Notes under the pieces: generated by a model
The model's database searches: none
What the model was told of the DNA's origin: nothing
Seen by the model: the letters and a program-made list of their open reading frames with translations, nothing else
Program-made: the position numbers and the translations under genes
Shown: positions 54,795 to 63,299 of the stretch, one piece after another
How positions within the stretch are numbered: position 1 is the stretch's first letter
Layout: every line of letters starts with the position of its first letter
Origin: Rhodocyclaceae bacterium
Lineage (GTDB): Bacteria > Pseudomonadota > Gammaproteobacteria > Burkholderiales > Rhodocyclaceae
DNA length: 64,000 bases
Reading direction: 5' to 3'
Assembly: GCA_020445785.1 (NCBI GenBank)
Contig: JAGRFZ010000059.1
Coordinates: 1 to 64,000 of the forward strand

Positions 54795-55813
54795 CGCGCC
54801 CCCCCCTGATCATCGAGCAGCTCGGCATAGTCGAACATGGCCAGTGGCGGCGGCAGCCCCAGGCGGCGCGCCACCGGGAGATTCACCGGCAGCGAGAAGC
54901 GACTCAGGGTTTCCACCGGAATGCTCGCCGGCGCGCGCCCCTGCAGCAGGATCTGCTCCGCCTTGAAGGCCGTGAACTGGCCGACCGCCTCGTAGCCGGA
55001 GACGATCCCGGTCAGCGCGCCGGCCCGCACCAGCGCCTCGGTCGAGGCAAAGCTCGGCAGACCGATCTCGGTGGCCCGAGCCAGCAGTTGCGGCGCGACC
55101 GTGGTCAGGAAGGAGTCGGGCGGCAGATAAAGCCATTGGGCACCGGCCCGACGCAGTTCGTCCACCAGGCGGCCCGCCTGCGTGCCGTCCGGGCGTCCGT
55201 TGTCGTCGAGCGGGAACGGGCGTGTCAGCACCGCGAAACCTTGGCGCCGGCCGAGCGCTTCGACGCCGGCCACCGCGAGCCGTGCATTCTTCTCGGTCGG
55301 CGAATAGATCACCCCCATCGCTTCGAAGGCCCGATAGCTCGCCATCGCGCGCAGTTGGGCCTCGAGCGGGGCCATGTGGCTGACCCCGGTGAGCGCCCGG
55401 CCCGGTGTCGCCATCGACGGCACCAGACGCGCACCCACCGGATCGGCCACCAGCGTGAACACCGCCGGCACGTCGGTGACATGGCGCGCGGGCTCGATGC
55501 CGTCGAAGGGCCCGAGCACACCGAGGCTGACCGTGGTGCCCCAGGTGTATACCAGGTCCGGCGCCTCGCCGCGGATGCGTGCGACGACATCCGGGAGGCG
55601 GCCCGGATCGCGGGCGATGTCGTGCCAGAGGATCTCGGCGACCATGCCGCGAGCGGCGAGATAGGCTTCGAATCCGTCTTCGACCCGGGTGCGGCCGCGA
55701 TAGGTCACGGCGCTGATCCGAAGGCGCCGCGACGGCAAGCGCCGGGCCCAAGCGAGGCCCGGGCAGGCCAATGCGGCCGCCATGGCCAGAATCGTTCGCC
55801 TGCGTGCGTTCAT
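54791..55813 (-). CDS. Periplasmic ABC-type substrate-binding protein (PF04392-like), orphan
   Basis: A protein of 340 residues with a signal peptide (MNARRRTILAMAAALACPGL, cleaved near AWA). The body resembles the ABC_sub_bind (PF04392/TrpX) family: RISAVTYRGRTRVEDGFEAY, DLVYTWGTTVSLGVLGPFDG, PAVFTLVADPVGARLV, TGVSHMAPLEAQLRAMASYR, GVIYSPTEKNARLAV and LPSFASTEALVRAGALTG. No ABC permease or ATPase is nearby; it sits between an MFS-sensor fusion and a Cache-kinase. It may present a ligand to the sensors or to the MFS permease. ATG 55813 with GGAG upstream; 4-nt overlap with the kinase gene. Confidence 0.87.
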   Translation of the reverse strand: MNARRRTILAMAAALACPGLAWARRLPSRRLRISAVTYRGRTRVEDGFEAYLAARGMVAEILWHDIARDPGRLPDVVARIRGEAPDLVYTWGTTVSLGVLGPFDGIEPARHVTDVPAVFTLVADPVGARLVPSMATPGRALTGVSHMAPLEAQLRAMASYRAFEAMGVIYSPTEKNARLAVAGVEALGRRQGFAVLTRPFPLDDNGRPDGTQAGRLVDELRRAGAQWLYLPPDSFLTTVAPQLLARATEIGLPSFASTEALVRAGALTGIVSGYEAVGQFTAFKAEQILLQGRAPASIPVETLSRFSLPVNLPVARRLGLPPPLAMFDYAELLDDQGGAR

Positions 55814-55835
55814 CCGCACTCCGCTGCCAAGCCGT

Positions 55836-58202
55836 TCATGCCACGCCCCGCATCGCCGGGATCGACGCCTGCCCCCGCCCCAGCACCCATCCGCACACCA
55901 ACGCGCAGACCAGGGCGGCGGCACCGAGCGCGGCGAAGGCACCGCCGAATCCGGCGGAAGACAACAGCGCAGCCGCCACCAGCGGGCCGGCGACGTTGCC
56001 GAGGCGCTCGAGCAAGCGGTAGGCGCCGTAGACCGCGTCGACGCCGTGTTCGGCAATGTCGTCCCGACACATCTCGCCGACCAGCGCCGACTGGGCCGAA
56101 ATCGCCAGCGCCTGGCCCAACCCGAGCAGGCCGACCAGCGCCAGCAGGCCGGCTTCGTCGGGCATGGCCGAGGCCGCGAGGACACCGGCACCGGACAGGC
56201 CGAGGCCGCCGGCGACCAGCCCCAATCGGCGCGGAAAATCTTCACCGCGACGCGCGGCCAACGGCACCAGCACCACCATCAGCAAGCCGTACAGCATGAT
56301 CAACCGGCCCGCCGCAGCCTGGCCGTGGCCGAGCTCGGCGACATATAGCGGCACCAGATAGAACAGCACGCCGACCAGCAGCACCTTGGCCGGGATCGCG
56401 GCGAACAGGGCCAGCACCGCGAATCGCCGGTTGGCAAGCAGTCCGACCAGGTCCCGAAAGCGGACGCCCGCGCCTTCACCGCGATGGCCGTTCCCCACAG
56501 GCAGCGCGCCCATCGGCACCAGCGCCAGCAGGCACAGCGCAGCGGACACCGCGAAGGTCGGGCGTTGGCCGAGCTGGTCGGCAAGGATGCCGCCGATCGA
56601 AGGTCCGCACACGGTGGCGGCCATGATCGCGCCGACGAACACGGCGAAGCCGCGGGTGCGACCCGCGGGCCCGGCCTGATCCAGGACGTGGCCCTGGGCC
56701 GCGGCGAAGACCACGGCATAACCCACCGCGCACAGTGCGCGCCACAGCAGCAGGTCGGCGAAACCCTGAGCGAGTGCACTGCCGGCAAAGCCGACCGCCC
56801 CGATCAGGGCACCGGCAAGCAAGGCACGGCGCCTTCCCACGCGTTCGCTCCAGCGCCCCATGGCCGGCTGGCCGAGGGCGACGATCAGCATGAACAAGGC
56901 GATCGGCAGACCGACCACGAGGGGTTCGACGGCGCCGCCCTCGCCGCCGGCGAGCCGGCCGACGTAGGCCGGCAGCAACGGACGTGTCAGTTCCTCGGCC
57001 AGGATGAAGGTGAACAGCGGCGCGCGGATACGCATCAGGCCGGCATCGGGCGAGCCGCGTGCCGTCGTGCCGACATGGCGCACCAGTTCGGCAGCGAGCA
57101 CCAGTGCCACCAGCAGCACCACCGCCACGTCCAGCCGCATGTCGATGATCAAGGCACGAACGAAATCCGGATCGATGCCGAGCACCAACGCGCCATGGCG
57201 TCGATCCTGATCGACGAGCGGCACCACCGCCCGCCCGGCTGTCCCGCGGTCATCGAGGTCGACCGGAATCGCGCCGTCGCCGAACACCACCACGCCATCG
57301 CCGTCGACCGCGGCGACATAGGCCAGCTCCGGGTGGTGGCGGCGCAGTTCCCGCATCGCCCGATCGACGCCGTGGAGCGCAGCGAGGGCGAAGCCGGCGT
57401 CATGGGCCCGTTCGATCAGACCGGCCAGTCCACGGCCCAGCGAAGCGGCCTTGTGCACCGCCTGCGGCACCAGTTGCTCGCTGAAGGCGCGCTGCGATTG
57501 CGCACCGAAGGCCGCCATCGCCAACACCAGCGGCAGCAGGCAGGCAGCCGCCATCGACCAGCGCGCCGGCGCCCGACCGGCGCCGCGTCGACGTCGGGTC
57601 AGCCAGCCGACGGCGACCAGCGAGGCGACCGCCGCAATGCCGAAGTCGAGCGCCGCGGACACACCGAGGCGGCGATCGGCACTGGCCATCGCCGTCGCGA
57701 GCTCGCGCGCCGAATAGTGCAGCCCGAAATGCCCGATTGTCAGCCCGTAGCCGGTGCGCAGGCTGACGCCGGCAACGCGGCCACCATCGCCCAGAGCCGA
57801 CCAGGGCTGATCGCCCGCACGACTCGCCGCGAGACGCGCCTCGGCCGAGACCGTGCCACCGACGCGCGCCGGGGACGAACTGGCGAGGACGCGGCCGTCG
57901 TCGCCGAAGACGTCGATGTGGTCGACCAGTGACTCGGCCTCGCGGTGACGCGCGAGCAGCGCAGGCAAAGTGTCCAGCGCGGCCAGTTCGAGGCCCATCC
58001 CCTGCGCCCGCTCGACGCTGCGCGCCAATTCGCGGGCCGCCGACACCACCCGCGCTTCGATGATTCGCGACATCCCCTGCTCGAGCTTGGCGCGGGTCAG
58101 CAGGGTGGACATCAAGGCGCCGAACAGGCAGACCATCAAAGCAACCAGGAGCAGCCGCCGCACGCCGCCACCTGCCGGGTCCGAATCCGTTGTTGCGGGC
58201 AT
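55836..58202 (-). CDS. MFS transporter fused to two N-terminal periplasmic sensor domains
   Basis: About 788 residues from ATG 58202. Order: membrane helix, a ~150-residue periplasmic module (ARELARSVERAQGMGLELAA, HIDVFGDDGRVLASS), helix, short basic loop (TRRRRGAGRAPAR), helix, a second ~130-residue periplasmic module with matching text (GLAGLIERAHDAGFALAALH, YVAAVDGDGVVVFGD), helix, then a 12-helix MFS domain starting near residue 390. The MFS part has the RxGRR-type loop WSERVGRRRALLAG and GPSIGGILADQLG. The two modules look like an internal duplication. It probably transports a small molecule with periplasmic gating. It leads the cassette; the next gene follows after 22 nt. A longer start at 58241 is possible. 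Confidence 0.87.
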   Translation of the reverse strand: MPATTDSDPAGGGVRRLLLVALMVCLFGALMSTLLTRAKLEQGMSRIIEARVVSAARELARSVERAQGMGLELAALDTLPALLARHREAESLVDHIDVFGDDGRVLASSSPARVGGTVSAEARLAASRAGDQPWSALGDGGRVAGVSLRTGYGLTIGHFGLHYSARELATAMASADRRLGVSAALDFGIAAVASLVAVGWLTRRRRGAGRAPARWSMAAACLLPLVLAMAAFGAQSQRAFSEQLVPQAVHKAASLGRGLAGLIERAHDAGFALAALHGVDRAMRELRRHHPELAYVAAVDGDGVVVFGDGAIPVDLDDRGTAGRAVVPLVDQDRRHGALVLGIDPDFVRALIIDMRLDVAVVLLVALVLAAELVRHVGTTARGSPDAGLMRIRAPLFTFILAEELTRPLLPAYVGRLAGGEGGAVEPLVVGLPIALFMLIVALGQPAMGRWSERVGRRRALLAGALIGAVGFAGSALAQGFADLLLWRALCAVGYAVVFAAAQGHVLDQAGPAGRTRGFAVFVGAIMAATVCGPSIGGILADQLGQRPTFAVSAALCLLALVPMGALPVGNGHRGEGAGVRFRDLVGLLANRRFAVLALFAAIPAKVLLVGVLFYLVPLYVAELGHGQAAAGRLIMLYGLLMVVLVPLAARRGEDFPRRLGLVAGGLGLSGAGVLAASAMPDEAGLLALVGLLGLGQALAISAQSALVGEMCRDDIAEHGVDAVYGAYRLLERLGNVAGPLVAAALLSSAGFGGAFAALGAAALVCALVCGWVLGRGQASIPAMRGVA

Positions 58203-58342
58203 CGTGTTTACCGGACTGATTGACCCCAAGCATTTCGGCACGCCGACGTCAGTCTTTATCGCTTTCGCCTGCCGGGCATCGACGAGGAGCGACGCTTCGT
58301 GGCACTGTTGTCCGTGTGTCGATCGCCCAGGAGCCCGCCCCC
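58203..58342. other. Divergent intergenic region, MFS-sensor / hyi
   Basis: 140 bp between two divergent operons. The only clear element is AGGAG 9 nt before the hyi start. No convincing -35/-10 or dyad was recognised. Confidence 0.35.
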
Positions 58343-59113
58343 ATGCCCCGCTTCGCTGCCAACCTGACGATGCTATTCACCGAACGTCCGTTCCTCGAGC
58401 GATTCGAGGCCGCGGCCCGGGGCGGCTTTCGCGCCGTCGAATATCTCTTTCCCTACGATTGGCCGGCCGACCAGTTGGCGGAGGCACTCGCCCGCCACGG
58501 GCTCTCGCAGGTACTGCACAACCTGCCGGCGGGAGACTGGGGCGCGGGGGAACGCGGCATCGCCTGCCACCCCGGGCGGGTCGGCGAATTCCAGGAAGGC
58601 GTCGGCCGGGCGATCGCGTATGCCCGCGCGCTCGGCTGCCCACGACTCAATTGCCTGGCCGGCATCGCACCGGCCGGGGAGGATCCGGAGCAGCTGTGGC
58701 AGACCTTCGCCGACAACCTCGGCTTCGCCGCGCGGGAACTGGACAAAGCCGGCCTGCGCCTGCTGATCGAGCCGATCAACCACTTCGACGTTCCCGGCTT
58801 CCTGCTCAATCGCACCGACCAGGCCGCGCACCTGATCGATCGGGTCGGTGCCGCCAACCTGGCGATCCAGTACGACATCTATCATGCCCAGCGCATGGAA
58901 GGCGAACTGGCGGCGACCATCGCCCGCCACCTGCCCCGCATCGGCCACATGCAGTTGGCCGACAATCCCGGGCGCCACGAGCCCGGCAGCGGCGAGATCA
59001 ACTTCCCGTTCCTGTTCGGCGAAATCGACCGCCTGGGCTACGATGGATGGATCGGTTGCGAGTACAAGCCGGCCACCACCACCGAGGCCGGCCTCGGCTG
59101 GCTGCCGGGCTGA
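58343..59113 (+). CDS. hyi: Hydroxypyruvate isomerase
   Basis: A protein of 256 residues, matching Hyi length. TIM-barrel of the AP-endonuclease-2/xylose-isomerase-like family: RFAANLTMLFTERPFLERFE, YLFPYDWPADQLAEAL, LNCLAGIAP, LLIEPINHFDVPGFLLNRTD with the active-site Glu, IQYDIYHAQRMEG and GWIGCEYKP. It interconverts hydroxypyruvate and tartronate semialdehyde. ATG 58343 follows AGGAG. First of hyi-glxR-glycerate kinase, a glyoxylate/glycerate pathway group; glyoxylate carboligase (gcl) is not in the window. Confidence 0.94.
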   Translation: MPRFAANLTMLFTERPFLERFEAAARGGFRAVEYLFPYDWPADQLAEALARHGLSQVLHNLPAGDWGAGERGIACHPGRVGEFQEGVGRAIAYARALGCPRLNCLAGIAPAGEDPEQLWQTFADNLGFAARELDKAGLRLLIEPINHFDVPGFLLNRTDQAAHLIDRVGAANLAIQYDIYHAQRMEGELAATIARHLPRIGHMQLADNPGRHEPGSGEINFPFLFGEIDRLGYDGWIGCEYKPATTTEAGLGWLPG

Positions 59114-59134
59114 CGGCGCACGGAGGAGAGGTCA

Positions 59135-60019
59135 ATGGCGAAAATCGGATTCATCGGTCTGGGCATCATGGGTAGGCCCATGGCCGGCCACCTCATCGCG
59201 GCCGGGCACGACGTCTTCCTGCACAGCCGCAGCGGCGTGCCCGGAGCACTCCTGGCCGCGGGCGGGCGGGATGCCGGCTCCGCGGCCGGCACAGCCCGCG
59301 CCGGCGACGTCGTCTTCACCATGGTTCCGGACACGCCCGACGTCGAGCGGGTGTTGTTCGGCGAGGATGGCGTCGCCGCCGGTCTTTCGGCCGGTAAGGT
59401 CGTGGTGGACATGAGCTCGATCTCGCCGGTGGCAACCCGTGACTTCGCCACACGCATCAACGCCCTGGGCTGCCAGTACCTCGATGCGCCGGTTTCCGGT
59501 GGCGAAGTCGGCGCGAAGAACGCCGCGCTGACGATCATGGTCGGTGGCGAGCAGGCCACCTTCGACCAAGTGCTGCCACTGTTCTCGACGATGGGCAGGA
59601 ACATCACCCGGGTCGGCGGCAACGGCGACGGCCAGATCACCAAGGTCGCCAACCAGATCATCGTCGCGCTGACGATCGAGGCCGTCGGCGAAGCGCTGGT
59701 GCTCGCCGCCAAGGCCGGTGCCGACCCCTCCCGCGTGCGCGAAGCCTTGATGGGCGGCTTCGCCAATTCGCGCATCCTCGAAGTCCATGGCGAGCGCATG
59801 ATCAAACGCAGCTTCGATCCCGGATTTCGCATCGAATTGCATCAGAAGGATCTGAATCTGGCCCTCGTCACCGCCCGCGAACTCGGTGTGTCGCTCCCCA
59901 ACACGGCGACCGCCCAGGAGTTGTTCAACGCCTGCGGTGCCCACGGCGGTCACGGCTGGGATCACTCGGCGATGGTCCGGGCCTTGGAGACCCTCGCCAA
60001 CCACCCGATCGCCGATTGA
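59135..60019 (+). CDS. glxR: 2-hydroxy-3-oxopropionate (tartronate semialdehyde) reductase
   Basis: A protein of 294 residues of the beta-hydroxyacid dehydrogenase family. NAD(P)-binding GFIGLGIMGRPMAGHLIAAG, substrate-binding DAPVSGGEVGAKNAALTIMV, and catalytic Lys in NQIIVALTIEAVGEALVLAAK with the preceding KVAN. It reduces tartronate semialdehyde to D-glycerate. Strong GGAGGAG Shine-Dalgarno. Lies 21 nt after hyi and 15 nt before the kinase gene. Confidence 0.95.
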   Translation: MAKIGFIGLGIMGRPMAGHLIAAGHDVFLHSRSGVPGALLAAGGRDAGSAAGTARAGDVVFTMVPDTPDVERVLFGEDGVAAGLSAGKVVVDMSSISPVATRDFATRINALGCQYLDAPVSGGEVGAKNAALTIMVGGEQATFDQVLPLFSTMGRNITRVGGNGDGQITKVANQIIVALTIEAVGEALVLAAKAGADPSRVREALMGGFANSRILEVHGERMIKRSFDPGFRIELHQKDLNLALVTARELGVSLPNTATAQELFNACGAHGGHGWDHSAMVRALETLANHPIAD

Positions 60020-60034
60020 TCGCGGTAGCCGGCC

Positions 60035-61291
60035 ATGGACCCGCGCGCGATCCTGCGGGAGATGTTCGATGCGGCGGTGTCCGCCGCGATGCCCGAGCGC
60101 TGCATCCCGCCCCATCTGCCGCCGCCTCCGCTGGGCAGAACCGTGGTGATCGGGGCCGGCAAGGCGTCGGCGGCGATGGCCGCCGCGCTCGAACGCCACT
60201 GGCCGGGTCCGCTCTCGGGCCTGGTCGTGACCCGCTACGGGCATGCAGTGGCGTGCCGTACGGTGGAGATCGTCGAGGCGGCCCATCCCGTGCCCGACGC
60301 TGCCGGGCTCGCGGCCGCCCGCCGCATGCTGGCCTCGGTCGCCGAGCTGGGCAACGACGACCTCGTCATCTGCCTGATCTCCGGCGGCGGCTCCGCGCTG
60401 CTGCCGATGCCGGCCGGCGGGCTCGACCTGGACGCCAAGCAAGCCATCAATCGCGACTTGCTGCGATGCGGCGCCACGATCACCGAGATGAACTGCTTGC
60501 GCCGCCACCTGTCGGCGATCAAGGGCGGTCGCCTGGCTGCGGCCTGTCACCCGGCACGGGTCGTCAATCTGCTGATCTCGGACGTACCGGGCGACGATCC
60601 GGCCGACATCGCCTCGGGTCCCACCGTCGCGGACCCCAGCCGGTGCCATGATGCCCTCGAGATCGTCGATCGCTACCGCATCCCGTTGCCCGGCGAGGCC
60701 AGGGCCTGGCTCGAATCCGGCCGCGGGGAATCGGTCAAGCCGGGCGATCCTCGCACCGCCGGGGTCGAGACCCACCTCGTCGCGACCCCGCAGATGGCGC
60801 TGCTGGCGGCCGCCGGCGTCGCCGCCCGCCACGGCATCCGGCCGCTGATCCTCGGCGACAGCCTGCAGGGAGAAGCGCGCGAACTCGGCCGTGCGCTGGC
60901 CGGCGTCGCGATGCAGGTCGCGCGCCATCACCAGCCGGCACGGCCGCCCTGCGTGCTGCTGTCCGGCGGCGAGACCACGGTCACCCTGCGAGGCGAAGGC
61001 CGCGGTGGCCGCAACGTCGAATTCCTGCTTGCCCTGGCCATCGCCCTCGAAGGCCAGACCACCACCTGGGCGCTGGCGGGCGACACCGATGGCGTGGATG
61101 GCGTCGAGGAAATCGCAGGCGCGGTGATCGCCCCCGATACGCTCACTCGCGCCTGGTCGGCCGGAATCGATCCCCGCGCCAGCCTCGATGCCAACGACGG
61201 CCACGGCTTTTTCGAGCGGCTCGGCGACTCGCTGGTGACCGGCCCGACCCTGACCAACGTGAATGACTTCCGCGCCATCCTGGTGCTGTGA
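60035..61291 (+). CDS. ttuD: Glycerate 2-kinase (GckA/TtuD, MOFRL family)
   Basis: A protein of 418 residues. N-terminal GckA-type domain (TVVIGAGKASAAMAAALERH, LVVTRYGHAV, VEAAHPVPDAAG, DLVICLISGGGSALLPMPAG) and C-terminal MOFRL domain (PCVLLSGGETTVTLRGEGRG, GRNVEFLLALA, TDGVDG, DFLLA-type end). Often annotated as hydroxypyruvate reductase TtuD; the family phosphorylates D-glycerate to 2-phosphoglycerate. It completes the path from tartronate semialdehyde to lower glycolysis with the two upstream genes. Confidence 0.92.
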   Translation: MDPRAILREMFDAAVSAAMPERCIPPHLPPPPLGRTVVIGAGKASAAMAAALERHWPGPLSGLVVTRYGHAVACRTVEIVEAAHPVPDAAGLAAARRMLASVAELGNDDLVICLISGGGSALLPMPAGGLDLDAKQAINRDLLRCGATITEMNCLRRHLSAIKGGRLAAACHPARVVNLLISDVPGDDPADIASGPTVADPSRCHDALEIVDRYRIPLPGEARAWLESGRGESVKPGDPRTAGVETHLVATPQMALLAAAGVAARHGIRPLILGDSLQGEARELGRALAGVAMQVARHHQPARPPCVLLSGGETTVTLRGEGRGGRNVEFLLALAIALEGQTTTWALAGDTDGVDGVEEIAGAVIAPDTLTRAWSAGIDPRASLDANDGHGFFERLGDSLVTGPTLTNVNDFRAILVL

Positions 61292-61422
61292 TCCGACCGC
61301 CGAGGCCCACGATCGGGTCGCCGCCGCATCGATTTGTTGTTACGCTTCACGCATATGCCAACGTCGGGTCGACTGCAGCGAAGCCGACCTCATTCACGAT
61401 ATCGTCGCCATGCCGAGGACCG

Positions 61423-62823
61423 ATGGAAATCGATGACGTCAGGGACATCCTGCCGCTGTTCCTGAGCCACTCGAACGTCGCCGTCGCGATCAAGGGTCTC
61501 GACGGCCGCTACCTGTTCGCCAACGGCGAATTCGCGCGCTATGCCGACGCCCCGCTCGACACCGTGGTCGGCGCCGACGACGACAGCCTGCTGGCGCCGG
61601 ATCGCGCGCAGCGAGCCCGGGTCGCGGAGCACGACATCCGCGTCTCCTGCCAGGGCGTCACCGTCAGCGAATGCGTCATTCGCGGCAGGGGGACGATATC
61701 CTTTCAGGTCGCCCGATTTCCGATCTTCGGCGAGCAACAACAGCTCATCGCGCTCGGGTTGATCGCGGTCGAGGTCTCCGCCGAAGACTGCAACGTGCTC
61801 GCTGCCGAACGCGCGCTGAAGGAAGCCCAGCAGGCCAATGCCCAGTTGCGCAGCGCGATCTTCACGCTCGAGGAACTGGCCAGCACCGACCGCCTGACCA
61901 ACGCCTGGAACCGGCGCCGCTTCGAAGAGACGATCGAGGGGGAAACCCACCGCTCCGCGCGCTATGGCCACCCGCTGTCGATGCTGCTGATCGACGTCGA
62001 CCACTTCAAGCGCATCAACGACGAGCACGGACATCGGGAGGGAGACCGGGTGCTGGTGGCGATCAGTGCGCTGGTGCGGGCGATCATGCGCAAGTCCGAT
62101 TCGCTGACGCGCTGGGGCGGCGAGGAATTCATCGTCCTGATGCCGAACACCGGTCTCGGTCGGGCCCAGGCCACCGCCCGACGGATCTGCGAGACCGTCG
62201 CGGCATCCGAGATCGACGGGATCGGCCGCCTCACGGTCAGCGTCGGGGTCGCCGAGTATCTGCCGTCCGAAACTTCCGACGAATGGATCGAGCGTGCCGA
62301 CCGTGCGATGTATCTGGCCAAGGAAGGTGGCCGCAATCGGGTAGAAGCCGACGCGCGCCGAGCCTTGACCCAAAACCACATCGAGCATCTGGAAGGAAAT
62401 TTCGTCCAGTTGGTGTGGAAGGAGATGTTCTGCAGCGGACATCCGGTGATCGACGGTCAACACCGCGAGCTGTTCACGCGCGCCAACGAGTTGCTGGACG
62501 CGATGCTGTCGGGTCGCCCGCGGGACGAAATCCTGCTGTCCATCGAGCGCCTGCTGTTCGACGTCGGCAAGCATTTCCGGGATGAGGAATGGATTCTCAA
62601 CGCCCTCGCCTTCGACGGCCTGGACGGTCATCGGCAGGAGCATTCGAAACTGATGGCACGCTGCCACGCCCTGGTCGGAGAGTTCGAGGCCGGGATCGTG
62701 CCGATCGGAGAATTGTTCGAGTTTCTCGCCCACGAGCTGGTGACCCGCCACATCCTCGGTGCCGATCGGGAGTATTTTCCGCTGATGCCTTCCGACGCGG
62801 GACCGCTGCCGATGCCGGAATAG
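61423..62823 (+). CDS. PAS-GGDEF-hemerythrin diguanylate cyclase
   Basis: A protein of 466 residues. A PAS domain (~5-125; VAIKGLDGRYLFANGEFARY) is joined by a helical linker to a GGDEF domain (~150-315). The domain has the active-site motif GGEEF, the metal/base part MLLIDVDHFKRINDEHGHR, and an inhibitory RxxD site (RKSD) five residues before GGEEF. A bacteriohemerythrin domain (~335-455) has HPVIDGQHRELF, FRDEEWILNALAFDG, HRQEHSKL and THEL-like HELVTRHIL, whose His/Glu/Asp set can bind a di-iron centre. It should make c-di-GMP under control of oxygen or redox. ATG 61423. No membrane helix. Confidence 0.93.
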   Translation: MEIDDVRDILPLFLSHSNVAVAIKGLDGRYLFANGEFARYADAPLDTVVGADDDSLLAPDRAQRARVAEHDIRVSCQGVTVSECVIRGRGTISFQVARFPIFGEQQQLIALGLIAVEVSAEDCNVLAAERALKEAQQANAQLRSAIFTLEELASTDRLTNAWNRRRFEETIEGETHRSARYGHPLSMLLIDVDHFKRINDEHGHREGDRVLVAISALVRAIMRKSDSLTRWGGEEFIVLMPNTGLGRAQATARRICETVAASEIDGIGRLTVSVGVAEYLPSETSDEWIERADRAMYLAKEGGRNRVEADARRALTQNHIEHLEGNFVQLVWKEMFCSGHPVIDGQHRELFTRANELLDAMLSGRPRDEILLSIERLLFDVGKHFRDEEWILNALAFDGLDGHRQEHSKLMARCHALVGEFEAGIVPIGELFEFLAHELVTRHILGADREYFPLMPSDAGPLPMPE

Positions 62824-62869
62824 GCGGCTCCATCGCCGTGCCGAGGTGCACAAAGGCAGGGCATCGAAC

Positions 62870-62909
62870 TTTCTACAGAAACAGGCCTGGCCTATAATTT
62901 CTGCAGAGG
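62870..62909. promoter_or_regulatory. Toxin-antitoxin promoter with two operator dyads
   Basis: TTTCTACAGAAA (62870-62881; arms TTTCT/AGAAA) lies over the -35 region and TTTCTGCAGAGG (62898-62909) starts at the last base of a perfect -10 TATAAT (62893-62898). Their centres are 28 bp apart. The arrangement suits cooperative repression by the Xre-type antitoxin. The start codon of the antitoxin is 10 bp further on. Confidence 0.72.
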
Positions 62910-62918
62910 AGGTCTGTC

Positions 62919-63299
62919 ATGACATCAGGCGATCAACGGATCGACCAACGTCCCGCACCGGCCGAAGTGCTGTCGAAGGCGGTCACCCGGGCCGCCGAGC
63001 GCCTTGCGATACCGCGCCAGTTGCTGGCCCAGGTGCTGGGCCTGAGTCCAGCCACGATCAGTCGCCTGTTCGCCGGGCAGTATCGTCTGGATCCGCGGCG
63101 CAAGGAATGGGAGTTCGCACTGCTGTTCGTCCGCGTATTCCGTTCGCTGGATTCCATCGTCGGCAGCGAGTCGGCAGCCCGCCAGTGGCTGAAGGCCCGC
63201 AACCGGGGGCTCAACGGCCGGCCGGTGGACATGCTCGGCAGCACCGAGGGCCTGGTTCGTGTCGTCCAATACCTGGACGCCTCGCGCGGTATCGTCTGA
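62919..63299 (+). CDS. Antitoxin, Xre/MbcA/ParS-like
   Basis: A protein of 126 residues. An N-terminal helix-turn-helix (PRQLLAQVLGLSPATISRLF) and a C-terminal MbcA/ParS/Xre toxin-binding domain (ALLFVRVFRSLDSIVGSESA, ARQWLKARNRGLNGRPVDML, GLVRVVQYLDASRG). It neutralises the RES toxin encoded next and probably represses their promoter. GAGGAGG 6 nt before ATG 62919. Its last 41 nt overlap the toxin frame if the toxin starts at 63259. Confidence 0.93.
   Translation: MTSGDQRIDQRPAPAEVLSKAVTRAAERLAIPRQLLAQVLGLSPATISRLFAGQYRLDPRRKEWEFALLFVRVFRSLDSIVGSESAARQWLKARNRGLNGRPVDMLGSTEGLVRVVQYLDASRGIV

Noticed and set aside
59132..61204. 690-codon minus-strand frame over glxR and the glycerate kinase
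   Set aside because: Antisense shadow with low-complexity Gly/Arg/His content and no recognisable domain.
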